64,000 nt of DNA from Sphingomonas sp. PP-CC-1A-547 (GTDB lineage Bacteria > Pseudomonadota > Alphaproteobacteria > Sphingomonadales > Sphingomonadaceae): contig NZ_RAPZ01000010.1 in the NCBI RefSeq assembly GCF_003610375.1, positions 1-64,000 on the forward strand, in the 5' to 3' direction. A program made the position numbers and the translations under genes. The notes beneath the pieces were generated by a model. It was not told the DNA's origin, did no database searches, and saw nothing but the letters and a program-made list of their open reading frames with translations. Shown piece after piece: positions 35,198-43,153 of this stretch (positions within the stretch are counted from its first letter, which is position 1; every line of letters begins with the position of its first letter).

Positions 35198-35228
35198 CAC
35201 GTTGCCTGAACTTGGGCCTGAACGCGGC

Positions 35229-35660
35229 TCAGTTGGTCTTTTCGGGCGGCACGACGGGTAGCGGCAGCGGGGCGACCGGCACGCCCTCTTCGACCAGTGC
35301 CTTCGCTTCGGCGAGACTGGCCTGACCGTGGATCGTCGCCTGCTTCTCCTCGCCGAGATGCATCGCGCGGGCGCGATCGGCGAAGGCGGTGCCGACCCAT
35401 TCCGACGATTCGAGCGCTTTGGCCTGTCGCGCGGCAAGCACCTTCATCGCGGCCTTTAGCGCCTCCGGACTCGGCGGAGAGGGCTTGGAGTTGCTCTTCG
35501 ACGCGATTGCAGGCGCCATGACCGCCTTGGTCACGTTGCCATCATTGCAGACCGGGCATTGCACCTGCCCCGCCTTGCGCTGGCTTTCATACGCGTCGCT
35601 AGATCCGAACCATGCCTCGAACACGTGCCCGCCGCCGCATCTGAGGTCGAAGACGATCAC
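35229..35660 (-). CDS. DUF1178 family protein
   Basis: 143 residues matching DUF1178: N-terminal VFDLRCGGGHVFEAWFGSSDAYESQRKAGQVQCPVCND with C8, C35 and C38, likely a zinc or metal site, then a variable linker and the conserved ALKAAMKVLAARQAKALESSEWVGTAFADRARAMHLGE region. The function is unknown; these proteins occur beside nit, grxC and comF in many alphaproteobacteria, as here. The start is GTG and overlaps the nitrilase stop (GTGA). Last gene of the comF operon. Confidence 0.92.
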   Translation of the reverse strand: MIVFDLRCGGGHVFEAWFGSSDAYESQRKAGQVQCPVCNDGNVTKAVMAPAIASKSNSKPSPPSPEALKAAMKVLAARQAKALESSEWVGTAFADRARAMHLGEEKQATIHGQASLAEAKALVEEGVPVAPLPLPVVPPEKTN

Positions 35661-36484
35661 GACAGGCTGGTAACGGCGGGAATCGCGCGACGATGGGCGA
35701 TCACCGGAATGCGCGACCGGACCTGCTCTACGCGAGCGGGATCGATCTCGGCGAAGGCAAGCCCTGCCGTCCCGCCCATGTCGAGGATCACGTCACCCCA
35801 TGGATCGACGACCAGCGAGTGACCATAGGTCTCGCGTCCGTCCGCGTGAATACCCGTCTGCGCGGCTGCGACGACGTATGCACCCGCCTCGATCGCCCGC
35901 GCGCGCAGCAGGATATGCCAGTGCGCGGCGCCGGTCGGGCGCGTGAAGGCAGCCGGAACCGAGAGGATCGTCGCGCCTGCATCGCTGAGCGCACGATAGA
36001 GATCCGCGAACCGCACATCGTAGCAGATCGACGGGCCAAGGCGTCCTGCCGGCGTATCGACGACGATCGCCGCGTCGCCACCGGCGTAGGCGGCGGACTC
36101 ACGCCAGCTCTCGCCGGTCGGGAGGTCGACGTCGAACAGGTGGATCTTATCGTAGCGCACCCGGATCGTCCCGGCCGCGTCGATGACGAACCCGCGATTG
36201 GCGAACTTGCCGTCGGGCCGCCGCACGGCAAGCGATCCCAGATGAACCCAGACACCGGCATCGGCGGCCGCAGCACGCACGGCAGCGAGCACCGGATCCG
36301 TATCCTCGGCGACAATGGAAGACGCGCCACGAGACCGATCGCGATCGATCAGCCCGGACATTTCAGGCGTAAACAGGACCGCCGCGCCGGCCTTTCCCGC
36401 GTCACGGATCGCTTCGACCAGCGTCGCGGCGTTGACGGCGGGATCGATCCCGCTCGTCATCTGGAGGACGCCGATCTTCGCCAT
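35657..36484 (-). CDS. Carbon-nitrogen hydrolase (Nit1-like, omega-amidase/deaminated glutathione amidase type)
   Basis: 275 residues of the nitrilase superfamily with a complete catalytic set: E41 in FTPEMSG, K113 in RYDKIHLFDVD, and C154 in GPSICYDVRFADLYRAL. RYDKIHLFDV and the FxxP-type ending fit the Nit1 branch that hydrolyses deaminated glutathione, a metabolite-repair reaction. Genetic linkage with glutaredoxin supports a thiol-related repair role. The ATG overlaps the grxC stop by one base (TGATG). Substrate assignment is by family and neighbourhood only. Confidence 0.9.
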   Translation of the reverse strand: MAKIGVLQMTSGIDPAVNAATLVEAIRDAGKAGAAVLFTPEMSGLIDRDRSRGASSIVAEDTDPVLAAVRAAAADAGVWVHLGSLAVRRPDGKFANRGFVIDAAGTIRVRYDKIHLFDVDLPTGESWRESAAYAGGDAAIVVDTPAGRLGPSICYDVRFADLYRALSDAGATILSVPAAFTRPTGAAHWHILLRARAIEAGAYVVAAAQTGIHADGRETYGHSLVVDPWGDVILDMGGTAGLAFAEIDPARVEQVRSRIPVIAHRRAIPAVTSLS

Positions 36485-36738
36485 CAGGCGAGAAGTGCGT
36501 CGAGGCCGCCCTTCGCATCGAGCGCGGCCAGATCGTCCGATCCGCCGATATGCTTACCGTCGATGAAGACCTGCGGCATGGTCATGCGACCGCCCGACCG
36601 CTCGACCATCTCGGCCTTTTTCGGGCCCCCCATCGTGACGTCGAACTGCTCGGGCTCGACCCCCTTCGATGCGAGGAGCTTCAGCGCGCGCGTGCAATAC
36701 GGACAGAACGCCTTGGTGTAGATTTCGACTTTAGCCAT
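36484..36738 (-). CDS. grxC: Glutaredoxin 3
   Basis: 84 residues, the classic dithiol glutaredoxin: CPYC at 12-15, the glutathione-binding TMPQVFIDGKHIGGSDDL with cis-Pro, and full-length thioredoxin fold without extension. It reduces protein disulfides and protein-glutathione mixed disulfides in the cytoplasm. It lies 31 nt after comF and overlaps the nitrilase gene by one base; the comF-grxC-nit-DUF1178 order is common in alphaproteobacteria. Confidence 0.96.
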   Translation of the reverse strand: MAKVEIYTKAFCPYCTRALKLLASKGVEPEQFDVTMGGPKKAEMVERSGGRMTMPQVFIDGKHIGGSDDLAALDAKGGLDALLA

Positions 36739-36769
36739 GCAGCGGAAATGTGGTCTCGGTTTGCCGTTG

Positions 36770-37504
36770 TCAATCGTCCGACGCCGGCAAGACCCGCGCC
36801 CAGCACAGGATCACGACCGATCGCGCGCCCGCCTTGAGCAACGCTCGCGTACATGCCTCGGCGGTAGCGCCACTGGTGTAGACGTCGTCGACCAGCACGA
36901 TCGCTTTGCCCCGCACGCGATCGCGCGCGGAGACCGCGAACGCGCCCGACACCGCCTTTTCTCGCTGTCGTCCGCCGAGCCCGCGCAACAGGGTTGTCCG
37001 CCGGGGCCGCGTCAGGACGGTGCGATCGTGCCCTACCCCCGACAGCTTCGCGATGGCGTCGGCGATCAACGCCGCCTGGTTGAAGCCGCGCGACCATATT
37101 CGCCAGCGGTGCAGCGGGACCGGCACCAGCAAGTCGACCTCGTCCGGTAGCAAGCGCCGCATCTGTCGGGCCATGGTCTCCGCAAAGGCGATACGACCGC
37201 CATATTTCAGGCGCAGCACCAGCGTCCGCGCGATCGGACCGTACGCGACGGCAGCACGGACGCCGGCATGACGCGGCAGATCCGCGAGGCATGCCGCACA
37301 CCGTGCATCGTGGCCGCGGTCGAATGCGAAGGGCAGGTTGCAGCCGGCGCACCAGGGCGGCCCCAGGAACCGCAATCCGGTCCAGCAGATCGAGCAGAAC
37401 CGGTGATCCTCGGCAACCGGGGTGCCGCAACCGGCGCACCGCGGCGGCAAGGCGATCCCGGCGATGAAGCGGAACGGGGCGAGTATCTTCATCCAGCCCC
37501 CCAT
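36770..37504 (-). CDS. ComF family protein (double zinc ribbon, phosphoribosyltransferase fold)
   Basis: About 244 residues. The N-terminus has paired cysteines (CAGCG, FCSICW, WCAGC, CAAC) forming a zinc ribbon. The PRTase-like domain has LLVPVPLHRWRIWSRGFNQAALIADAIAK and the phosphoribosyl loop IVLVDDVYTSGATAEACTRALL. ComF relatives work in DNA uptake during transformation or in nucleotide-linked roles; this one has no competence genes nearby. The start is not certain: ATG at 37504, ATG at 37492 just after a GGGGGG stretch, or GTG at 37537. First gene of the comF-grxC-nit-DUF1178 run and divergent from a methyltransferase. Confidence 0.9.
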   Translation of the reverse strand: MGGWMKILAPFRFIAGIALPPRCAGCGTPVAEDHRFCSICWTGLRFLGPPWCAGCNLPFAFDRGHDARCAACLADLPRHAGVRAAVAYGPIARTLVLRLKYGGRIAFAETMARQMRRLLPDEVDLLVPVPLHRWRIWSRGFNQAALIADAIAKLSGVGHDRTVLTRPRRTTLLRGLGGRQREKAVSGAFAVSARDRVRGKAIVLVDDVYTSGATAEACTRALLKAGARSVVILCWARVLPASDD

Positions 37505-37552
37505 GAGTGCCAGCCCTTGTCGGAGGCGAGCGACCACGGCACAAGCGAAGAC

Positions 37553-38422
37553 GTGTCCGATATCGTTTCAGAAAACTCCGCCCCCGAGATCTTCGACCGC
37601 GCCGCGCGCCGTGTCCGCCGGGACCGCGCCGCGCCGGGCTATGCCGAGCACGACTTCCTGCGGGCCACGATGCTCGACGGGATCGCCGAGCGGCTGGATG
37701 CGGTGACGCGAGACTTTACCGACATCCTCGATCTCGGCTGTTTCGACGGCGCGTTCGTTGCGCCACCGGGTGCGCGAGTGGCGCGCTGCGATGCGGGGTT
37801 CGCGTTTGCTGCCAAGCCAGGCGGCGTGCAGGCAGACGAGGATCGCCTTCCCTTCGCCGATGCCTCGTTCGATCTCGTGGTAAGTGCCGGCGTACTCGAT
37901 CAGGTCAACGACCTGCCCGGCGCGCTGGCGTTGATCCGCCGCGTGCTCCGCCCCGACGGCCTGTTTCTCGGCGCGTTCGTCGGTGCGGGAAGTTTGCCGG
38001 CACTTCGCAGCGCACTGAGGTCCGCGGAAAGCGAACGGCCAGCCGCGCGTCTCCACCCGCAGATCGACGTGCGATCCGCCGGCGATCTGCTGATGCGGGC
38101 GGGGTTCGCCTTGCCCGTGGCCGATGTGGAGACGCTCGACGTCGGCTACCGCGATCTCGGCCGGCTGTTCGGTGATCTGCGTGGAATGGCCGCGGGTAAC
38201 ATCCTCGCGCAGCGCCGCCCCCTCGTGTCGGCGACGGTGGGACGGACCGCCGCGGCCTTCGCTGGCGCGTCGGACGATCGTGGCCGAACCCACGAGACAT
38301 TCCAGATCGTATTCCTGACCGGCTGGTCGCCGGACCCTTCGCAGCCCAAGCCAGCAAAACGCGGCAGCGCGACTGCATCGCTCGGTGCAGCGCTAGGACG
38401 CCACGATCAACGCGGCGCCTAG
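37553..38422 (+). CDS. BioC/NDUFAF5-like methyltransferase domain protein
   Basis: 289 residues. The opening EIFDRAARRVRRDRAAPGYAEHDFLRATMLDGIAERL and a SAM-binding motif I (DILDLGCFDGAFVA) match the BioC/NDUFAF5-like branch that is divergent from comF in many alphaproteobacteria. It continues with ADEDRLPFADASFDLVVSAGVLDQVNDLPGALALIRRVLRPDGLF. The family includes biotin-synthesis methyltransferases and arginine-hydroxylase-like complex I assembly factors; which applies cannot be told by eye. The start is the GTG at 37553, chosen because the conserved domain begins there; there is open frame upstream. Its stop overlaps the convergent receiver gene by 4 bp (CTAG). Confidence 0.85.
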   Translation: MSDIVSENSAPEIFDRAARRVRRDRAAPGYAEHDFLRATMLDGIAERLDAVTRDFTDILDLGCFDGAFVAPPGARVARCDAGFAFAAKPGGVQADEDRLPFADASFDLVVSAGVLDQVNDLPGALALIRRVLRPDGLFLGAFVGAGSLPALRSALRSAESERPAARLHPQIDVRSAGDLLMRAGFALPVADVETLDVGYRDLGRLFGDLRGMAAGNILAQRRPLVSATVGRTAAAFAGASDDRGRTHETFQIVFLTGWSPDPSQPKPAKRGSATASLGAALGRHDQRGA

Positions 38423-38823
38423 CCGATCACACCGTCGCCTTCGGCCCCGCGTGCCAGGATCACACCCATCGCGTCGAACAGCGAATCCATCGCGACCGGC
38501 TTGAAAATAACATCGTCTGCACCCGCCGTTAGACAGCGCTCCCGCAGATCGGGCGCGATATCCGCGGTAACGACGATGATCGGCACCTTGGCTTTGGCGT
38601 CCTGCCGGGCACGAATATGTTCGATCGCGGTGATACCATCCATGCCGGGCATCCGCAGATCGACGAGGATCATCGCGAACTCCTGTTCATCGAGGATTTC
38701 GAGACCGCGTTCCGCACTCTCCGCCTCGACCATCGATACGCCAGCAACGTCGAGCATATCCTTGACGACACGACGGTTCATCCGGTCGTCCTCGATGAAC
38801 AAAACGTTCACCGCAACCCCCAC
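38419..38823 (-). CDS. Single-domain response regulator
   Basis: 134 residues, one receiver domain only: acidic pair E11/D12/D13 in VLFIEDDRMNRR, phospho-acceptor D55 in MILVDLRMPGMDG, Thr in IIVVTAD, and Lys in DVIFKPVA. There is no output domain, so it acts through protein contacts or phosphotransfer, as in DivK-like or CheY-like regulators. Start GTG at 38823, with an in-frame GTG four codons later as an alternative. It follows the hybrid kinase by 52 nt and is probably its target. Confidence 0.92.
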   Translation of the reverse strand: MGVAVNVLFIEDDRMNRRVVKDMLDVAGVSMVEAESAERGLEILDEQEFAMILVDLRMPGMDGITAIEHIRARQDAKAKVPIIVVTADIAPDLRERCLTAGADDVIFKPVAMDSLFDAMGVILARGAEGDGVIG

Positions 38824-38875
38824 TCAACATAGATCAAAGGAGGATATATCGTGGCCATATGGCCGCCTCTACGCC

Positions 38876-41350
38876 TCATGCAGCATGCGATACAAGGTCC
38901 GGATTCACGCCGTTGGCAGATACCGATCCATCGAACATGATCGCAATCAGCGCACCCCCGCTCACCGGCTTCGCAACGACCCGCGTGATCCCCGTACGCA
39001 GCAGTTCCTCGCGCTCCTTCTCTGCGGCGACAGGCCATAGCAACGTCGTCTCGGCACCCGAAATATACGCCGCCTCGGCAATCCGCGACAGTCCGCCCAG
39101 CGCGTCGTCGCTCGCGCGCACCGTCGCATCGTCGATCAGCACGCGCGCGACGTCCCCATCGGCAAGACGCGTGACCGCTTCGTCGACCGACGCTGCGAAG
39201 GCGATCGGGCCGCCGTAAGGCGCGAGCAAGGTCTTGAACATGCTGCGCGTGATCGGATTGCGATCGACGATCAGCGTGCCCGGTTGCGTCTCCGTTTCGA
39301 CGATCTCGACCGCCTTCGTGTCGGCCCGGACCAGCGGCAGGACGAGCGTGAAGGTCGCCCCCTGCCCCACGGTGCTGCTGACGGACACGTCACCGCCCAT
39401 GGCCCGCGCCAGATTGCGACAGATCGACAGTCCCAAGCCAGTGCCACCGAATTGTCGTGTCGTCCCGGCATCGGCCTGACGGAACGATTCGAAGATCTCC
39501 TCGATCTTGTCGGCGGGAATACCGATGCCGGAATCGGTGACGGTGACGCGCAGTCGGTCGTCGTCGCCGACCTGGATGCTCAGCGCGACATGGCCCGCCT
39601 TCGTGAACTTCAGCGCGTTCGACAGGAGATTGAAGACGATCTGTCGAACCCGTGCGGCGTCGCCCATGATCATCGCAGGGCAACCGCCGACATCGACGGT
39701 GAAGGAAAGGCCTTTCGCGCGCGCCTGCTCTTCCCACATCCGCGCCGCGTCCGTCACCGTTGCGCAGACGTCGAACGGAGCCGCCTCGATCGTCAGGTTG
39801 CCGGTTTCCATCTTGGCGACGTCCAGGATGTCGTTGACGAGCGCCCGCATCGTGATCCCGGCGCCATTCACCACGCCAAGCCGGTCGCGCATGTCCGCCG
39901 GAAGCGTCGGGTCCGCCAGCATCACCTGAGTCATGCCCAGAATACCGTTCAGCGGCGTCCGGATCTCGTGACTGGTCGTGGCCAGGAACTCGGTCTTGGC
40001 GGCCAGCGCCTTACCCAATGCGCTGTTCGTCGTCGCAAGGTCGTCGTTGGCAGCACGTACCTGATCCCGGCTGCGACGGATCGTAACCAGCCCGATCGCC
40101 AGCAAAGCGATAACGACAGCGACCGCCGCGCCCGTCGCGATGAAGATATTCCGCTGAGTCCGCGCCTGCGTACGCTCGAACGCGATACTGCGCTGCAATT
40201 CGCTGGCCTTGAGCTGGCTGATCCGTAACTCCTGATTGGCGAAGTCGAACCGCGCCGCCATCAGCGCGGTCTTCGTGTTGGTGGCGAGCTTGGTGCCCGC
40301 GTCGTCGAGGCGCTTGAGAGCTTGCAGATGGACCAGCGCCGAAGTGGTGTCGCCCGTTGCCGTGAAGACATTGTACGCGGTCTGATGAAAATCGCGGTAC
40401 GAAATGCCCGTGGTTTTTGGATCGATCCCGACCAACGCGCTTTCGATCAATCGATTAGCGCGTGGCAGGTCGCCGTGTTGCAACGCCGCCTGCGCTGCCG
40501 TTGCCGTCAGGCGCCCTGCCAGACTCGGGTCACTGGGATCGGCCATCGCCCGCCCGTTCGCGATAGCCCGGTCCGCCAGCGTCAGGTTGCCAAGTTCGAG
40601 CTGCACGCGCGCGATGTTCATATAGATCAGCTCGAGCAGGTTCCTGCTGTTGAGCTGCTTCGCCAGATCGAGCGCGTTCTTGAACTGCTCCGCGGCCTTC
40701 TTGTATTGTTTGTCCTCGGCGAACACCAAGGCACGGTTGTTGTAAACCGAGACAGCGATATTGACGTCCCCCCGATAGATATCGAGCGCCTGCTGATAAT
40801 AGCGATCGGACGTCTCGGGGTCCTTAGCCTGCGTGTAGAGCAACGCGATAAAGACCAGCGCTCGCGACTGTCCCCGGGCATCGCCTAGCTTTCGATAGAT
40901 ACCGAAGGCCAGTTGATAGTCGATCAGCGCATTGCCGACATGGCCCTGATAGCTGTCGAGCCACCCCATCGATATGAGCAGGTCGGCATGAAGCTTCGAC
41001 TTTGGCTGATACCGTTTCACCGCCGCAAGTGCCCCCCGGATAAGTACATCCGCCTTCTCGGGAGTATTGATCCGGAGATACGCCTCGCCTTGCAGCCATT
41101 GCGCGGTGGCGATCGCGATGCCGCGAGCTTTCTCGTCGGCGATTTGTGCACCAAGGCGTTCGGCGACGATCGCTTTGGGCAACGCCTTGGCCGGATCGAC
41201 CAGCATCGTCGCATTGGCATCCGCAACCGTCGTCTCGTACCGGTCGGCAGCAACGTCCTCTGCCTGGACGATAGCCGGTTGCGCGGACACGGCTGGGCCG
41301 ATGAACGTCAGGGCTACGGCGGCGGCCGCGACGATCCAGCGCTGCGCCAT
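38876..41350 (-). CDS. Membrane TPR-containing hybrid histidine kinase with degenerate receiver
   Basis: 824 residues. Signal peptide 1-23 (ending VSA), then a periplasmic helical TPR region of several repeats (about 70-345), a transmembrane helix at 401-424, a coiled coil, HisKA with H461 in ATTSHEIRTPLNGILGM, and HATPase_c with DSGIGIP and GGTGLGLSI. The C-terminal 130 residues look like a receiver, but the phospho-acceptor area is VLIDDATVRAS, without the usual D-x-x-M-P, so it may be a pseudo-receiver. TPR repeats in the periplasm suggest sensing of a protein or peptide. Its ATG follows the EAL gene stop by 5 nt and the receiver gene follows it. Confidence 0.9.
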   Translation of the reverse strand: MAQRWIVAAAAVALTFIGPAVSAQPAIVQAEDVAADRYETTVADANATMLVDPAKALPKAIVAERLGAQIADEKARGIAIATAQWLQGEAYLRINTPEKADVLIRGALAAVKRYQPKSKLHADLLISMGWLDSYQGHVGNALIDYQLAFGIYRKLGDARGQSRALVFIALLYTQAKDPETSDRYYQQALDIYRGDVNIAVSVYNNRALVFAEDKQYKKAAEQFKNALDLAKQLNSRNLLELIYMNIARVQLELGNLTLADRAIANGRAMADPSDPSLAGRLTATAAQAALQHGDLPRANRLIESALVGIDPKTTGISYRDFHQTAYNVFTATGDTTSALVHLQALKRLDDAGTKLATNTKTALMAARFDFANQELRISQLKASELQRSIAFERTQARTQRNIFIATGAAVAVVIALLAIGLVTIRRSRDQVRAANDDLATTNSALGKALAAKTEFLATTSHEIRTPLNGILGMTQVMLADPTLPADMRDRLGVVNGAGITMRALVNDILDVAKMETGNLTIEAAPFDVCATVTDAARMWEEQARAKGLSFTVDVGGCPAMIMGDAARVRQIVFNLLSNALKFTKAGHVALSIQVGDDDRLRVTVTDSGIGIPADKIEEIFESFRQADAGTTRQFGGTGLGLSICRNLARAMGGDVSVSSTVGQGATFTLVLPLVRADTKAVEIVETETQPGTLIVDRNPITRSMFKTLLAPYGGPIAFAASVDEAVTRLADGDVARVLIDDATVRASDDALGGLSRIAEAAYISGAETTLLWPVAAEKEREELLRTGITRVVAKPVSGGALIAIMFDGSVSANGVNPDLVSHAA

Positions 41351-41355
41351 TGCGA

Positions 41356-42708
41356 TCAGGCGCGCTTCCAGACGGTCGCGAGCCGATTGAACGGCGCGCG
41401 CATATCGGCGGCCAAAGCCTGATACTTTCCGTCATCGAGAAAGTGGATCAGCGCATCGAGGTTGATCGGTCGGCTAATGAGGAAGCCCTGGATCATGTCG
41501 CAGCCCATCACCGACAACAATGCCATCGCCGCCTGGGTCTCGACACCCTCTGCGACCACCTCCATCTCGAGCGCGTGCGCGAGGTCGATCGTCGAGCGGA
41601 CGATCAGCGGGTCGCGATTCGAACTCGTGAGCTGCGTCACGAAAAGCTTGTCGATCTTCAGTTCGCGTGCCGGCAACTGCTTCAAATACGCCAGCGACGA
41701 CAAGCCGGCTCCGTAATCGTCGATCGCGATGACGATCCCGATATCCGCGAATATCTTGAGGTTCGCGATCGCGCTTTCCGGGTCACGGATGACCGACGTC
41801 TCCGTGATCTCAAACCCGAGTTGCGCCCCGCTCGCTTGCACCAACTCGCAGGCGCGACGAACGAAGCGCTTGTCGGCGAGCAATGCCCCCGCGATGTTGA
41901 TGAAAATCCGGAGGTCGTGACCACTGGCAGCCAGTGCCTTCTGATCGGCAATCGAACGGCGGATCGTCCACAACGTGAGTGCGACGATATCCCGCGACTC
42001 CTCGGCCAGAGGAATGAAGTCGTTGGGCAGCACCAGCCCGCGTGTCGGGTGATTCCAGCGGACCAGCGCCTCGACGCTCGTGACCTCCTGGCGACGGAGG
42101 TGAACCTTTGGCTGGTACTGGAGGAACAGTTCCTCCTTTTCGATCGCACGCGTCAGGTCCAGCGATAGCTCGGCACGATCCATTGCCGCAGGGTTGCCGG
42201 TGACATCCCGCGCGATCGTGATTCGTTCGGCCCGGGCTTCGCGCAACGCGTGCTCGGCCTCTTCTATGAGCAGGACCTCGTCGCGATGCGCAGAGGCGGC
42301 GGCGGCCCCCAACTGGATATGGATCACATACGACTCACCGTCGATGTCGAACGGGTCCTCGAACGCGATTTCCAGCGCGGCGATCGCAACGTCCAAGGCT
42401 AGCCGTGCCTCGCTCTCGAAGACGATTTCCGCCGTGTCGCGTCCCGCGACCATGACCCTGGCGTCGGGCAGCGTATCGGCGATCCGCGCCGCGACATCGA
42501 CTATTACAGTGTCCGCCCTTGATCGTCCGAGATGACGCCGCAACACCGCGAAATTCGCAACCTCGGCGAGCACGAGAAACCGCCAAGAACCTTGTGAAGC
42601 CTGGCATATCGCATCCCGCGTGCGCTTTATCGACAGGTCGGCGTCCAACAGCCGAATGCCGCCTAAATGCGGGCTGCCTTCGACCTGACCGTGCGGAATA
42701 TGGCTCAT
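41356..42708 (-). CDS. Cyclic-di-GMP phosphodiesterase (EAL) with degenerate GGDEF domain
   Basis: 450 residues. The N-terminal half is a degenerate GGDEF: the signature is replaced by GRDTAE (89-94), so it should not make c-di-GMP. The C-terminal EAL domain looks active: SVEALVRWNHP with EAL at 213-215, NIAG for the Asn metal ligand, FEITET, AIDDYGAGLSSL (DDFG-type metal site) and EGVET. It would degrade cyclic-di-GMP to pGpG. The ATG at 42708 has GGGTTGGG upstream. It heads the EAL-kinase-receiver operon and its upstream DNA contains a CtrA-type site. Confidence 0.9.
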   Translation of the reverse strand: MSHIPHGQVEGSPHLGGIRLLDADLSIKRTRDAICQASQGSWRFLVLAEVANFAVLRRHLGRSRADTVIVDVAARIADTLPDARVMVAGRDTAEIVFESEARLALDVAIAALEIAFEDPFDIDGESYVIHIQLGAAAASAHRDEVLLIEEAEHALREARAERITIARDVTGNPAAMDRAELSLDLTRAIEKEELFLQYQPKVHLRRQEVTSVEALVRWNHPTRGLVLPNDFIPLAEESRDIVALTLWTIRRSIADQKALAASGHDLRIFINIAGALLADKRFVRRACELVQASGAQLGFEITETSVIRDPESAIANLKIFADIGIVIAIDDYGAGLSSLAYLKQLPARELKIDKLFVTQLTSSNRDPLIVRSTIDLAHALEMEVVAEGVETQAAMALLSVMGCDMIQGFLISRPINLDALIHFLDDGKYQALAADMRAPFNRLATVWKRA

Positions 42709-42803
42709 CCCAACCCGAATAGCTCGGACGCATAAATATACCCTTAAGCACTTAGCACGCCCGGACGCCAAGAAGATGGTTAACAAATTACAAATGATAT
42801 TGT

Positions 42804-42819
42804 TTAACGCTTCATTAAC
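42804..42819 (+). promoter_or_regulatory. CtrA-type binding site
   Basis: Exact match to the full CtrA site TTAA-N7-TTAAC (TTAA 42804-42807, TTAAC 42815-42819). A further GGTTAAC lies at 42778-42784. The site lies 96 bp before the EAL gene start (minus strand) and 48 bp before the 17-codon ORF (plus strand), so it could control either. CtrA commonly regulates motility and c-di-GMP genes in alphaproteobacteria. Confidence 0.55.
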
Positions 42820-42833
42820 CGATATTCGGGACC

Positions 42834-42850
42834 GGCACCTTCTCGGTGCC
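42834..42850 (+). promoter_or_regulatory. Short hairpin before the 17-codon ORF
   Basis: GGCACC (42834-42839) and GGTGCC (42845-42850) form a perfect 6-bp stem with a 5-nt loop, ending 5 nt before the GGGAG ribosome binding site of the small ORF. In RNA it could influence ribosome access. Confidence 0.4.
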
Positions 42851-42866
42851 AATTAGGGAGCAAAAC

Positions 42867-42920
42867 ATGCTGAAGCTCATTATCGCGCTCGTTTACGGCG
42901 AAGGCATTCGCCCCTGGTGA
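42867..42920 (+). CDS. Tiny hydrophobic ORF (17 aa)
   Basis: ATG with a strong ribosome binding site (TTAGGGAGCAAAAC, ideal spacing) encodes MLKLIIALVYGEGIRPW and a TGA. The first ten residues are hydrophobic, so the product could be a small membrane peptide, or the ORF could be a regulatory leader. Upstream are a CtrA-type site and a hairpin; a long hairpin begins 7 nt after the stop. I recognise no family; the call rests on the translation signals and the surrounding structure. Confidence 0.45.
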   Translation: MLKLIIALVYGEGIRPW

Positions 42921-42926
42921 ATGCCG

Positions 42927-42984
42927 GTCGGCTCGAACATTGCGGAGGCGTCGAATAAGGGCGCGCCTCGGTGTTCGGGCCGAC
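42927..42984 (+). terminator. Nested hairpin after the 17-codon ORF, probable terminator or structured RNA
   Basis: The outer arms GTCGGCTCGAAC (42927-42938) and GTTCGGGCCGAC (42973-42984) pair at 11 of 12 positions. An inner stem pairs GAGGCG (42945-42950) with CGCCTC (42964-42969). ATTTTA follows the outer arm, consistent with intrinsic termination of a short transcript. No gene is on the downstream side for 170 bp. Confidence 0.55.
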
Positions 42985-43153
42985 ATTTTAAAGTGGCTGC
43001 TGTCTGGACCGAGGCACTTCGGCGCAACTGCCTGCCCGCTACGCGCTGATTTTGCTTTATAGTCTTGCCATCGGCGAAGCGTGAACCTGCTTAGGCGAAC
43101 CCCGCGCCGATCTTGGATGCCCCGACTGCTAGTTGGGACTCAAAACGGTACCC
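42985..43153. other. Intergenic stretch with no recognised feature
   Basis: Between the nested hairpin and the end of the monooxygenase gene. I saw no convincing ORF, tRNA or terminator; a TATAGT hexamer at about 43060 has no good -35 partner. Confidence 0.5.

Noticed and set aside
43053..43070. TATAGT hexamer in the spacer next to the monooxygenase gene
   Set aside because: There is no -35 element at a proper distance and no gene in the right position downstream.
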